A stretch of 64,000 bases of DNA from NCBI GenBank assembly GCA_050950065.1, contig JBMNGX010000001.1:1-64000 (forward strand), given 5' to 3'. The position numbers and the translations under genes were made by a program. This document shows positions 16,778 to 25,523 of the stretch, piece by piece. Each line of letters starts with the position of its first letter. Position 1 is the first letter of the stretch. This DNA is from JBAYOE01 sp050950065 (lineage in GTDB: Bacteria > Spirochaetota > Spirochaetia > Sphaerochaetales > Sphaerochaetaceae). Below the pieces are notes generated by a model, which saw only the letters and a program-made list of their open reading frames with translations, did not search any database and was not told the origin of the DNA.

Positions 16778-17908
16778 TTACTCAATTAAAGAGAGAGTAG
16801 GCTGACTAAATGTGACAGATCTTAGATTATCATTGAGAATTTTCTCCATGTATGGGCGATCTAAGTCCAGTTTATAAGCTAAATAAACCAATAATTCTTC
16901 AGTTAAGATGTTTTGTTCATGAAATAGGTAGATAAGAGCTTTCTCTGCTAGCTTGCCAACTTTTAGACTATTTAGATGAGATTCATTCTTCTCATTTTTG
17001 ATGCTTTCATAAAGTAGTGAGTTTTCGATTGATTCTTTTAGAGCCTTCAATTCCTTTACTAAAGGGTCAATTTCATTTTTAAGTGCTTTTTCACCTAGCG
17101 GTTTTAAAGTTAAGAAAGTGTACTCTTTTGCAGGTAGGTAGTGGTGCTCTTCACATCTTGCACAGTAGTTAGGATAATCGGGGCTATCTACAACACTATC
17201 TCCTCCAACAATTATTAGTGAATCAAAGTACAAAGCAGGACACTCTGTGCCATCCACTAAGTAGTAGCGGTAGGTGTAAAAAGCCTCATTTAAACAATCG
17301 GGGTGTTCACAATAGGCACTAACTGGAAGAACATCTGTTGCAATATCTAACATTAAACGTGCTGTTGTATTAAAAATGTCGCGCCTAAAATTTAGTATAA
17401 GGGTTGGGAAGATAAAAATAACACCTCTACTAACAGAGTGTTTTTGCACAACGTAGGCAATTCTCTCATCGTAAAAAGAGCCCTCATCTATTATAAAGGT
17501 ACCCACTGTTGGATTAGCTTCAATAACTTTTTCTAAATCAAAAGAGTCTTTAATCGTTGCTATGTTATCTCCACATTGAATGTAACCACCTCTGTAAGCT
17601 AAAGCATCATCGGGGTACTCTTTAAAGCGCTCTTTATCAACTACAGATCTGATGAAAAAGATATTGCGGCGATCAGCACCACTTGTTGTAGTTTGATCTT
17701 TTATTAAAGAACTTTTATTTCTAGCAACAATTGCATCTCGCCAAATTCTGGCAGCGAATTCAGTTTTACCAGATCCCATTGGTCCAATAATTAAAATTCT
17801 TCTAGAGGCAGTTTTAAAATCAAAATGGGTGTAGGTAGATTCTATCCTTAAGGTGGGAAACCCTAAGCTCTTTAGAAAGTTATCTTTTTTAACATCAGAG
17901 AGTTCCAT
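16778..17908 (-). CDS. Thymidine-kinase-like protein with extended C-terminus
   Basis: 376 residues from the ATG at 17908, which follows AAAGGAG; a longer frame exists. Walker A IGPMGSGKTE (about residues 41-50) and the TK-type Walker B/active-site segment TFIIDEGSFYDERI are clear. Zinc ligands typical of type II thymidine kinases appear as CEHPDC and, about 60 residues on, YCARCE. Usual type II enzymes have about 190-230 residues; this one has an added helical C-terminal region of about 110 residues. It probably phosphorylates thymidine in salvage, but the enlarged architecture leaves room for another nucleoside specificity. An inverted TTATGACA site lies just past its end. Confidence 0.75.
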   Translation of the reverse strand: MELSDVKKDNFLKSLGFPTLRIESTYTHFDFKTASRRILIIGPMGSGKTEFAARIWRDAIVARNKSSLIKDQTTTSGADRRNIFFIRSVVDKERFKEYPDDALAYRGGYIQCGDNIATIKDSFDLEKVIEANPTVGTFIIDEGSFYDERIAYVVQKHSVSRGVIFIFPTLILNFRRDIFNTTARLMLDIATDVLPVSAYCEHPDCLNEAFYTYRYYLVDGTECPALYFDSLIIVGGDSVVDSPDYPNYCARCEEHHYLPAKEYTFLTLKPLGEKALKNEIDPLVKELKALKESIENSLLYESIKNEKNESHLNSLKVGKLAEKALIYLFHEQNILTEELLVYLAYKLDLDRPYMEKILNDNLRSVTFSQPTLSLIE

Positions 17909-17959
17909 CTGATCTCCTTTGACTTGATTTTTGTCGAAGTGCAATGTAGTGTCAACACC

Positions 17960-18826
17960 ATGATACTAGAAAAAATAGCTGACAATTTTCTTTTTATTTT
18001 AATCGTTATCCTTTTAGTGAACATCTTTCAAAGAAAGTATGTTCCTAAAAGCAATAATAAAAGAAAGGCAACTCTTTTTATTGCTGTTCTCTTTTTCATT
18101 TGGCAATTAACAATAGCCGTCATCTTACAACAAGGATGGCCTCACTATTTAGCAATAGTAACATTGTTAATACCTATAGCGATAGCTTATGCCTTTCAAG
18201 ACAGAATCTTTATTTTCAAAACAAAGTGTGCTAGTTGTAATGCTAAACTTCCTTTTGAAGTAACTTTATATTTTGATGACAACCTTTGTTACGATTGTCG
18301 CCCTAAAGAGTATAAAAAACCAATAGAAGCAACTGATGTAGATCAAATTGATTGGGAAAACTGGCCCATCACCGACGATGCAGTTCTTTGTTACATCGTT
18401 GATCGCCAAAAAGAGCAAGTTTTACTTATCAACAAAAAAAGTGGCTTTGGAGAAGGGAATGTAAGTGCCCCAGGGGGACACATTGAAGAGGGCGAGAGCC
18501 CTATGGAAGCTGCTATTAGAGAAGTTAAAGAGGAAGTTAACTTAGAAGTTGCCGATTTAGAGTATCGAGGATTACTACAGTTCCAATTTGATGATGGAAT
18601 GGCTATGAAAGGACAAGTCTTTTTTACCTCCACTTTTAGTGGAGAGTTGAAAGAAAGTGATGAAGCAAAGCCATTTTGGTGCCCAATAGAAGAACTTCCT
18701 TACGACAGAATGTGGGAAGATGATATTTTATGGCTCCCTATGGCCCTAGAGGGGAAAGTCTTTGAAGGTAGATTCATCTTTAAAGATAATAAAATGGTTA
18801 GCCATTCGGTGTTTGAGGTGCAATGA
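17960..18826 (+). CDS. Membrane-anchored NUDIX hydrolase
   Basis: About 288 residues from the ATG at 17960; an upstream in-frame TTG at 17924 is possible. Three hydrophobic segments in the first 90 residues (FLFILIVILLVNIF, LFIAVLFFIWQLTIAVIL, YLAIVTLLIPIAIAYAF) suggest membrane insertion. A C-x-x-C...C-x-x-C zinc ribbon (CASC, CYDC) follows. The NUDIX box is complete (GGHIEEGE...AIREVKEEVNLE). The NUDIX part resembles MutT/8-oxo-dGTP hydrolases, though the substrate is not certain. The stop overlaps the next start (ATGA). It is divergent from the thymidine-kinase-like gene. Confidence 0.8.
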   Translation: MILEKIADNFLFILIVILLVNIFQRKYVPKSNNKRKATLFIAVLFFIWQLTIAVILQQGWPHYLAIVTLLIPIAIAYAFQDRIFIFKTKCASCNAKLPFEVTLYFDDNLCYDCRPKEYKKPIEATDVDQIDWENWPITDDAVLCYIVDRQKEQVLLINKKSGFGEGNVSAPGGHIEEGESPMEAAIREVKEEVNLEVADLEYRGLLQFQFDDGMAMKGQVFFTSTFSGELKESDEAKPFWCPIEELPYDRMWEDDILWLPMALEGKVFEGRFIFKDNKMVSHSVFEVQ

Positions 18827-19746
18827 GATTAGCTTTAGGGTGTTGGTCCTTTGGAGGCAATCTCTGGGACCAAGACTATAAAGATTCAATTAAAACTATC
18901 CACTGGGCAATAAGAAATAACATACGCCATTTTGATAGTGCCCAAAATTATGGCAAGGGCATTAGTGAACAAATTGTTTCTCAGCAGCTACGCCGCTTTT
19001 CCAACCAAATAAATAGAAAAGAGTTCACAATTGCAACTAAAATTCTACTTCCCCCTAGTGCCTCTCAAATCCCCTCTTTAGTTAATAAGTCTTTAAAAAG
19101 AATGAACACTTCTTCTATTGACCTCTTATACATCCATTGGCCCTCTTCTAAAAAAGAGATTAATCCCTACTTAGTTGAACTAGATAAACTAAAAAAAGAA
19201 AACGTAATTGGCTCAATTGGAGTTAGCAACTTCCCTTTAAAATTACTAAAAGAGGCAACTGAAGTTACTAAGATTGATTACTCTCAATTTCACCACTCTT
19301 TATTGTACTCTCGTCCATATTTTAAGCAAAAAGAGTTTTGTATAGATAACAACATAAAGATGGTTAGCTACAGTCCACTAGCAGTGGGTCTTTTAGGTGG
19401 CAAATACAAAAAAGTTGAAGATTTAAAAGAGAATGATTGGCGGAAGATGTTGTTCCCATTTGAAAGTAGGTACAACACTTCTTTTAACGAACTGTTAGAT
19501 TTAGTTGATGAAATTGCCACTAAAAATGGTGTTGATAACGCCACCATTGCTTTAAGTTGGGTATTAAGACATCAAATAGATATTGTTCTTAGTGGCTCAC
19601 GAACTAAAGAGCAACTTGAAAAAACCATTAACTCTTACAACTTTGTCCTTAATGATGATGATTTTAAGAGTCTAAATAGCGCTAGTGCCTCTTTTAATGC
19701 TCTTTTAGATGAAGATGTTGACAATTTTTTCTTTCATAAGTGGTAA
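18823..19746 (+). CDS. Aldo/keto reductase
   Basis: 307 residues with the NADPH-dependent aldo-keto reductase barrel. The catalytic tetrad is visible: Asp and Tyr in RHFDSAQNYG, Lys in IATKILLP and His in LLYIHWPS. The C-terminal cofactor loop is present (IVLSGSRTKEQLEK). Cytoplasmic; physiological substrate unknown. Translationally coupled to the NUDIX gene through a 4-base ATGA overlap and followed 9 bases later by yigZ. Confidence 0.88.
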   Translation: MRLALGCWSFGGNLWDQDYKDSIKTIHWAIRNNIRHFDSAQNYGKGISEQIVSQQLRRFSNQINRKEFTIATKILLPPSASQIPSLVNKSLKRMNTSSIDLLYIHWPSSKKEINPYLVELDKLKKENVIGSIGVSNFPLKLLKEATEVTKIDYSQFHHSLLYSRPYFKQKEFCIDNNIKMVSYSPLAVGLLGGKYKKVEDLKENDWRKMLFPFESRYNTSFNELLDLVDEIATKNGVDNATIALSWVLRHQIDIVLSGSRTKEQLEKTINSYNFVLNDDDFKSLNSASASFNALLDEDVDNFFFHKW

Positions 19747-19755
19747 GATAGAGTT

Positions 19756-20340
19756 ATGAGAATCCCTTTAGAAGAGAAAACAGTAGAAATATTTGTTAAA
19801 AAATCGCGCTTTATTGCTATTGCTAAACCAATAGCCTCTGTTACTCAAATTAAAGAGAATATAACTGCTACTAGAAATGAACACCCTCACGCAGCTCATG
19901 TAGTGCACGCTGCTGTAGTTGGTAAAAAAGGGGATCAATTTAGTTACAGTGATGATCAAGAACCTAAAAACAGCGCTGGTAGACCTGCTTTTGAAGTTTT
20001 AAAAGGAAGTGGCATCACCAACATCCTTGTTATGATAATCCGCTACTTTGGGGGAACCTTATTGGGAACTGGGGGCTTAGTGCGAGCCTACAGCGATGCA
20101 ACTAGGGAAGTTTTACAAGTTCTTAAAACTGAAAAGCTAATTGAAAAAAGTAGTTTAACAATAATCATTGGTTATGAGTTTTATGAACAAGCTAAACTGA
20201 TCTTTGAAGAAAATGATGCATCTATGGATGAGAAGTTTGAAACAGATGTAACTATTGAACTAACTTTACCAACAATTAATGTTGAAAAAGTTAAAGAGCA
20301 GATTATAAATTTAAGTAACGGAAAAGCTATAATCAAATAA
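19756..20340 (+). CDS. yigZ: YigZ/IMPACT-family protein
   Basis: 194 residues. The UPF0029 N-terminal domain shows the family hallmarks HPHAAHVVHAAVVG, YSDDQEPKNSAGRPAFEVL and the FGGTLLGTGGLVRAYSDA block. A second domain of about 70 residues (YEFYEQAKLIF) follows as in the family. Proposed in eukaryotes to regulate Gcn2 and translation; the bacterial role is unclear. Third gene of the NUDIX-AKR-yigZ run. Its end overlaps by 8 bases the end of the convergent peptidase gene. Confidence 0.9.
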   Translation: MRIPLEEKTVEIFVKKSRFIAIAKPIASVTQIKENITATRNEHPHAAHVVHAAVVGKKGDQFSYSDDQEPKNSAGRPAFEVLKGSGITNILVMIIRYFGGTLLGTGGLVRAYSDATREVLQVLKTEKLIEKSSLTIIIGYEFYEQAKLIFEENDASMDEKFETDVTIELTLPTINVEKVKEQIINLSNGKAIIK

Positions 20341-21526
20341 GGTTGTTATCTACTCGTTCAATAAATCTTATTGCTATAGAGAGAACTCTTTTAACTGCCT
20401 CTTTTTCAATTCTTTTAGGTAAATCTTCTTTAGTGTGTAAGGGGACATTTTTATCATCGTAATCAAAGCCAATTAAAGTAGTTGCTTCATACCCCTCTTT
20501 AGCAGCAACAGAGGCATCTGTTGCGCCCCCTAAAAAAGGAATTGGTTGACTAAAAGTTTCATAACCCATCGACTTAGCAACCTCAACACAGCTAGTGGCT
20601 ATCTGTTGAGAGAGTTTAAGAGTTCCGTTGATATCACTAGTTAAAAATGAGAGATCTTTAGCATTGTAAATAGAATCAACATTGAAGTTATAAACAGTGC
20701 CACTAAATAAATCTCTGTTTGTTTTATAAAAGTAGCGTGACCCTGCTAACCCAACTTCTTCCCCATCAAAAGAGGCAACTATTACTTTGGTATGTTTTAG
20801 CCTCTTTTCATTAAAGTATTTGGCTATCTCTAATCCCATTGCACTGGAGATTAAATTATCACCAGCACCAGAAGAGTGTTCTTTTAAATGGTATTTAAAA
20901 AGTTTCACAACCCAATACAAAGCTACTGTTGCAACTATTAACAAAGGATAAATAATCCACTTTTTAGAAAGGTTGAAGCTTTGAAATAAGCTTAGAGCAA
21001 TTAAAGCTACATAAGAGACAAAGGCTATTATTCTATTTTGTTTCTCTTTTTCATCACTATTAACAATTGGGCTACTGTCGTGATGAGAACTAAAGATTAC
21101 TGTTTGATAACTTTTCTCACTACTTTCAATAACTGCATATACATTAGCCCCCTCCTCTAAAGGAAAAAGGCGATTAATTACCTCTTTGTATAAAACAAAT
21201 TGACTACCACTAACTACAAGAGAAGTAATTAATAAAATAGAGGGGATAAAAGGAATTGATAGCCACATAAAAATAAGGGCAACAATATAAGTTAAAGCAA
21301 CTATTTTAACTGAGGCATAAAAGGCTTTTGGGTAAAAAGGGAAGTATTCAATTTCAGTTTTATCTGAGTAGTTTTTTAAGGTATTTGCAAGTTCTTTAGC
21401 CACAGCTAAAGTGGCATCAGAACCACTGGGGCGCTCTTTGTATTTATCAATGAGATTTGTAGTTACTCTTAGCGCCTCCTCAGCCATGTGTGAACCAAGG
21501 AGCTTTTCCATTTTTACCTTACTCAT
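20333..21526 (-). CDS. M28-family membrane aminopeptidase
   Basis: About 397 residues from an ATG at 21526; ATG 21511 with AAGG upstream is also likely. The di-zinc ligands of the M28 family are in place: His/Asp in SSHHDS, Asp in SGAGDN, Glu-Glu in FDGEEVG, Asp in NVDSIY and His in LHTKED. Two pairs of membrane segments (VALTYIVALIFMWLSIPFI, VSYVALIALSLF, IIYPLLIVATVALYWV) interrupt the peptidase domain, so the active site probably sits at the membrane. Substrate is not predictable. It is divergent from the tRNA cluster. Confidence 0.8.
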   Translation of the reverse strand: MSKVKMEKLLGSHMAEEALRVTTNLIDKYKERPSGSDATLAVAKELANTLKNYSDKTEIEYFPFYPKAFYASVKIVALTYIVALIFMWLSIPFIPSILLITSLVVSGSQFVLYKEVINRLFPLEEGANVYAVIESSEKSYQTVIFSSHHDSSPIVNSDEKEKQNRIIAFVSYVALIALSLFQSFNLSKKWIIYPLLIVATVALYWVVKLFKYHLKEHSSGAGDNLISSAMGLEIAKYFNEKRLKHTKVIVASFDGEEVGLAGSRYFYKTNRDLFSGTVYNFNVDSIYNAKDLSFLTSDINGTLKLSQQIATSCVEVAKSMGYETFSQPIPFLGGATDASVAAKEGYEATTLIGFDYDDKNVPLHTKEDLPKRIEKEAVKRVLSIAIRFIERVDNNLI

Positions 21527-21572
21527 ATTACAATGATGCTCTTTGTGTTTTTTAGTGTCAAGCGTGTTTACC

Positions 21573-21601
21573 TTGACAAAGATTAGCCCCCTCATTATAG
21601 T
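21573..21601 (+). promoter_or_regulatory. Promoter of the tRNA cluster
   Basis: TTGACA (21573-21578), 17-base spacer, TATAGT (21596-21601), 14 bases before the first tRNA. A near-consensus sigma-70 type promoter without the TAAG extension of the island promoters. Confidence 0.75.
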
Positions 21602-21614
21602 GAAAATTCTGATT

Positions 21615-21699
21615 GGAGAGATGTCCGAGAGGTTGAAGGAGGCGGTCTTGAAAACCGTTGAGGCGCGAGCTTCCGGGGGTTCGAATCCCTCTCTCTCCG
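21615..21699 (+). tRNA. tRNA-Ser(UGA)
   Basis: 85 bases. Acceptor arms GGAGAGA / TCTCTCC with discriminator G, class II long variable arm, T-arm GGGGGTTCGAATCCCT-like, anticodon loop CTTGAAA giving UGA for codon UCA/UCG. First gene of the RNA cluster. Confidence 0.92.
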
Positions 21700-21732
21700 T
21701 TTGCGTTTTTCCCCATCAGGAAAGGTAACTTA

Positions 21733-21819
<87 letters not shown>

Positions 21820-21849
21820 TTTTTTATATCGAGATCTTAGTGATCTCTT

Positions 21850-21923
21850 GTAGCCATAGCTCAGCTGGATAGAGCGCCAGATTGCGGATCTGAAGGTCGG
21901 AGGTTCGAATCCTCTTGGCTACG
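21850..21923 (+). tRNA. tRNA-Arg(GCG)
   Basis: 74 bases. Acceptor GTAGCCA / TGGCTAC plus G, D-arm AGCTCAGCTGGATAGAGC, T-arm GGAGGTTCGAATCCTC. The loop TTGCGGA gives anticodon GCG, not the usual ACG that is edited to ICG. The first anticodon-stem pair is C-A. It reads CGC and, by wobble, CGU. Confidence 0.88.
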
Positions 21924-21942
21924 AAAATTGCCTATTCTGTCG

Positions 21943-22030
21943 GGAGAGATGTCCGAGTGGTCGAAGGAGGCGGATTCGAAATCCGTTGTATCGTTCTGCG
22001 GTACCGAGGGTTCGAATCCCTCTCTCTCCG
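21943..22030 (+). tRNA. tRNA-Ser(CGA)
   Basis: 88 bases. GGAGAGA / TCTCTCC acceptor, long variable arm, anticodon loop TTCGAAA giving CGA for codon UCG. Confidence 0.92.
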
Positions 22031-22039
22031 CTTCTATTT

Positions 22040-22124
22040 GGAGAGGTGTCCGAGTGGTCGAAGGTGTACCCTTGGAAAGGGTATGGGCCTAAAAGCCCCG
22101 GGGGTTCGAATCCCCCCCTCTCCG
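22040..22124 (+). tRNA. tRNA-Ser(GGA)
   Basis: 85 bases. GGAGAGG / CCTCTCC acceptor, long variable arm, anticodon loop TTGGAAA giving GGA for codons UCC/UCU. It ends 4 bases before the SRP RNA. Confidence 0.92.
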
Positions 22125-22128
22125 TATT

Positions 22129-22249
22129 CCCCCTTGGCTATATGGTAGATTCTGCGCTACCGTTGATCGCCTAAATCCGTCAGGACCGGAAGGTAGCAGC
22201 GGTAAGTGATTTAACGGTGAGACGCAGGTGATTTATCATGCTGAGGGGG
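22129..22249 (+). ncRNA. ffs: Small bacterial SRP RNA (4.5S type)
   Basis: The conserved apical core GTCAGGACCGGAAGGTAGCA with its GGAA tetraloop is at 22179-22200 (ending GC). The ends pair over ten bases (CCCCCTTGGC with GCTGAGGGGG), and TTTTT follows at 22250-22254 as terminator. About 121 nt, it is of the short Gram-negative type without Alu domain. It binds Ffh to target membrane proteins. It is placed between the tRNA-Ser genes and dnaX, a common location. Confidence 0.92.
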
Positions 22250-22314
22250 TTTTTAATTATCTACTAGCCGTGGTATAGTTCCTATGTCGATAAAAAAGGG
22301 ATAGTGGCAACAAA

Positions 22315-23877
22315 ATGGCATTTGAAGTAACAGCAACCAGAAAGCGTCCTCAACTCTTTGATAACCTAGTTGGACAACAATTTGTTGTCTCAACTTTGAA
22401 AAATGGGATTGAGATGGGCAAAATTGCCAACGCCTATCTTTTTAGTGGTCCACGCGGAGTTGGTAAAACCTCACTAGCTCGTATTTTGGCAAAAGCTTTA
22501 AACTGTGAAAAAGGGCCCACTCCCTATCCTTGTGGAGTTTGTTCCAACTGCTTAGCAATAACTGCTGGCAACTCTGTCGATGTTATTGAAATTGATGGAG
22601 CTAGTAACACAAGCGTTAACGACATTAGAGTTATTAAAGATGAGATTCTTTTCCCACCAACTTCATCTCGTTATAAAATATATATCATCGATGAAGTTCA
22701 TATGCTCTCAACTAGTGCCTTTAACGCCCTTTTAAAAACTATTGAAGAGCCCCCCTCTTACGTTAAGTTTATCTTTGCTACTACTGAAATACATAAAGTA
22801 CCTGCTACTATAACCAGTAGGTGTCAACAATTTCACTTTCAGTTAATTCCTTTAGAGACTATTAAAGACTCTTTAGAACAAACAGCTAAAGAGATGAATG
22901 TCACCTACGAAGAGCAAGCTCTGTTTTGGATTGCCAAAGAGGCAACAGGCTCTTTAAGAGATGCCTACACCCTATTTGATCAAGTTGTAGCTTTTAGCAA
23001 CAACAACATCACAATGAAGCTCATTGAGGAGAAACTTGGATTAGCAGGGCTGGATAAACTCAATGAGCTCTTTTTAGCAGTTGTTGCTAAAGATAAGAAA
23101 ACCTCTTTACAGTTTTTATTCACCCTTTTAGAAAAAGGGGTCTCAGTGGAACAAATTGTAAAAGAGATGGCAACTTATTTGAGAACTCTCCTTTTAATAA
23201 ACAGAGACATTAGTAGTGAAACTATCTTAGGCATTCAAGTTTCACAAATACCGCCAACTATTACTAAAGCATTTAATACTGAACAAATTGAGGCAGCACT
23301 GGAACTCTTTTTAGAACTTTATCGCAATATTCGCTATTCGCTAAACCCAAGTTTTGAGTTGGAGTTGGCAATTAGTAGATTAACCAACTTAGATCAGATG
23401 GCCTCCTCTTTTACCTTAATTAGAAAACTTGAAAATATTAAAGAAAATTTTATTGGAGATAATGTTGTTTCAACAACAGCTTTAAAAGCAAAACCAAAAG
23501 AGCAAGAGCCAGTAAAGCAAGTTGAACAACAACAAAAAGAGGTTCGCCCATTTACACAAAATGACTTAACAGAAATTATTCAAAAACTCTCCACTCAACG
23601 AGATCAGCTGGGAGTTTATTTAAGTCATATAATTAGCTTTACCCAAGATGATAAATCTTTAAAGCTTGTATTTGGTTCCCCTTTTGCCTTAGACAGCGCC
23701 TCTAAAAATAAGGAAAAATTGCAAGAACTTATTTTAGAGAGTACTGGCTACAGTGGGCCTATTGAGTTTGTTCGTTTCAAAGAGCAACCTCAGAGCAAAG
23801 AGAAAAAAGAGAATAATAGTCAATTAGCAAATACTATAGCCTCAATGTTTAGAGGCGAAGTTATAACGGAGGAGTAA
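22315..23877 (+). CDS. dnaX: DNA polymerase III subunits gamma/tau
   Basis: 520-residue clamp-loader ATPase of the replicative polymerase. Walker A FSGPRGVGKTSLA, zinc module with Cys in LNCEKGPTPYPCGVCSNC, Walker B IYIIDEVHML, and the SRC motif ITSRCQQF are visible. A Gln/Lys-rich linker (about residues 390-425) separates domain III from a shorter tau-like C-terminus. No obvious slippery heptanucleotide was noticed for a short gamma form. It heads a coupled dnaX-ybaB-recR operon: its stop overlaps the next ATG. Confidence 0.95.
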   Translation: MAFEVTATRKRPQLFDNLVGQQFVVSTLKNGIEMGKIANAYLFSGPRGVGKTSLARILAKALNCEKGPTPYPCGVCSNCLAITAGNSVDVIEIDGASNTSVNDIRVIKDEILFPPTSSRYKIYIIDEVHMLSTSAFNALLKTIEEPPSYVKFIFATTEIHKVPATITSRCQQFHFQLIPLETIKDSLEQTAKEMNVTYEEQALFWIAKEATGSLRDAYTLFDQVVAFSNNNITMKLIEEKLGLAGLDKLNELFLAVVAKDKKTSLQFLFTLLEKGVSVEQIVKEMATYLRTLLLINRDISSETILGIQVSQIPPTITKAFNTEQIEAALELFLELYRNIRYSLNPSFELELAISRLTNLDQMASSFTLIRKLENIKENFIGDNVVSTTALKAKPKEQEPVKQVEQQQKEVRPFTQNDLTEIIQKLSTQRDQLGVYLSHIISFTQDDKSLKLVFGSPFALDSASKNKEKLQELILESTGYSGPIEFVRFKEQPQSKEKKENNSQLANTIASMFRGEVITEE

Positions 23878-24170
23878 TGAATCCTTTTGATTTATTTAAA
23901 AATATGCAAAACATCCAACAACATATGAAAGGGATGCAAGAGAGATTGGACAACTTAAGAGCAGAAGGGACCAGTGGTGCTGGGATGGTTGAAGTTGTAG
24001 TTAATGGGAAGATGCAAATAATCTCTTTAAAGATATCACCTGAAATTGTTGATCCAAACGATGTTAAAACTTTAGAAGTTTTAGTTGCAGCAGCTTTTAA
24101 TGCTGCAGCACAAGAGGTGCAAAATCTTTTAAAAGATGAGGCAGCAACAATGGCCCAAGGGGGCCTATGA
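23877..24170 (+). CDS. ybaB: Nucleoid-associated protein YbaB/EbfC
   Basis: 97 residues, usual for the family. N-terminal helix MNPFDLFKNMQNIQQHMKGM and the conserved V-x-V-N-G-x-x-x-I core (VEVVVNGKMQIISLKISPEI) with D-P-N-D. Binds DNA as a dimer; in Borrelia the EbfC homologue binds specific operator sequences. ATGA overlap with dnaX and 4-base overlap with recR. Confidence 0.93.
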   Translation: MNPFDLFKNMQNIQQHMKGMQERLDNLRAEGTSGAGMVEVVVNGKMQIISLKISPEIVDPNDVKTLEVLVAAAFNAAAQEVQNLLKDEAATMAQGGL

Positions 24171-24763
24171 TGAACTCCCTTGAGCAACTTAGTAAACTCT
24201 TAACCCGTCTACCAGGAATTGGACCTAAGAGCGCTTTTCGCCTTGCCTATCACTTAATAAAAACTGATCCCTCTTACAATGGGCAACTAGCCTCTTTAAT
24301 TGAACGAATTCAACAACTGATAAAGCCATGTTCAATTTGTGGCTCTTACACTGAAGTAGATCCATGTCCTGTTTGTTCATCCTCTGAGCGCGATCGAAGC
24401 TTATTGTGTGTTGTTGAAGAACCCCAAGATGTAGTAACGATAGCTTCCAGTGGTGCTTACAACGGTCTTTTTCATGTCTTAGGTGGAGCTCTTTCTCCTT
24501 TAGAGGGAATAGGACCTGATCAATTAGACTTTAATCGTCTAATGAAAAGAGTTGAAGAGGGCTCTTTTCATGAAATAATAATTGCCACTAACCCAACTGA
24601 AGAGGGTGATACTACTGCGATGTATCTACGCCACCTTCTTAAAGGAAAAGAGATTACAGTAACTAGGTTAGCCTCTGGTGTCCCTATCGGAGGGGATTTA
24701 GAGTATGTTGATAAACTTACTTTAGCACGTTCTCTTAGAGGAAGAATCGACTTTGGTGATTAG
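24167..24763 (+). CDS. recR: Recombination mediator protein RecR
   Basis: 198 residues with helix-hairpin-helix (LPGIGPKSAFRLAYHL), four-Cys zinc finger (CSICGSY...DPCPVC), Toprim domain (LCVVEEPQD) and C-terminal Walker-like segment. Works with RecO/RecF to load RecA at gaps. It begins with ATGATG overlapping the ybaB stop, and its end overlaps by 4 bases the convergent J-domain gene. Confidence 0.95.
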   Translation: MMNSLEQLSKLLTRLPGIGPKSAFRLAYHLIKTDPSYNGQLASLIERIQQLIKPCSICGSYTEVDPCPVCSSSERDRSLLCVVEEPQDVVTIASSGAYNGLFHVLGGALSPLEGIGPDQLDFNRLMKRVEEGSFHEIIIATNPTEEGDTTAMYLRHLLKGKEITVTRLASGVPIGGDLEYVDKLTLARSLRGRIDFGD

Positions 24764-25521
24764 AAGTTTCGCTCTTTTTTAATCAACTCGTAAGCAGCTT
24801 GGATTTCTTGAAATTTCTCAGTGGCAAAAAGGGTGAACTCTTCAGGCAGACCTTTAGAGGCAATCATATCGGGATGAAAGTCGCGACTTAATTTACGATA
24901 ACTTTTTTTAATCTCATCAATTGAAGAGCTCTTATCTAAAGAAAGAGCTAAATAAGCTTTATCTAAATCTAAAGTTGAGCCTAAGTACTTTGTGATAATT
25001 CTGTTTAATTCATTGTCACTTATTCTAAACAATGTTGCTGCGTAATTTATAAAATAGCGCTCTTTCTCACTGATAGTTTTATCACTGGATGCAACTCGCA
25101 CTAAGATATCAACCATCAATAAAAGCATCTCTTTTTCATTGGCAAACTTTTGATAAAACTGATTTGCAAACTCTTCAAAGCCAATTTTTTGTGATAATGA
25201 GGTATTAAATATTTTTTGGGCAACAACTTTGCTTTGTGGATCAAGTTTTAAATCGTGATCTATAAAATTATTTACAGTCTCTATTTCCTCTTTTAAGAGT
25301 CTGCCATCAGCCATAGCCATCCTAGCCAACATTGAAAAGGTAGCTATAAAGAAGATAGCTTCCCCCTCTTGTTGGACAGAATCAAAACTGTTTGTTGTAG
25401 TTGTTATTTGTGAGGCGCTATCGAAAAGATTGCCAAAGGCAATTCCCCCAATCATCCCTAATGGGCCACCTAAGGATAGTCCAATGGCACCGCCAATAAT
25501 TTTACCTAACCATTTTCCCAT
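24760..25521 (-). CDS. DjlA-like protein: glycine-zipper N-terminus, TerB domain and J-domain
   Basis: 253 residues. The N-terminal 30 residues form a Gly-rich hydrophobic hairpin (IIGGAIGLSLGGPLGMIGGI) likely to insert in the membrane. Residues 55-170 resemble TerB helices (ARMAMADGRLLKEEIE, VASSDKTISEKE), and the last 70 residues form a J-domain with the essential His-Pro-Asp in SRDFHPDMIA. This is the domain order of DjlA co-chaperones, which stimulate DnaK at the membrane. The next gene upstream ends 3 bases before its start. Confidence 0.85.
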   Translation of the reverse strand: MGKWLGKIIGGAIGLSLGGPLGMIGGIAFGNLFDSASQITTTTNSFDSVQQEGEAIFFIATFSMLARMAMADGRLLKEEIETVNNFIDHDLKLDPQSKVVAQKIFNTSLSQKIGFEEFANQFYQKFANEKEMLLLMVDILVRVASSDKTISEKERYFINYAATLFRISDNELNRIITKYLGSTLDLDKAYLALSLDKSSSIDEIKKSYRKLSRDFHPDMIASKGLPEEFTLFATEKFQEIQAAYELIKKERNF

Positions 25522-25523
25522 TA

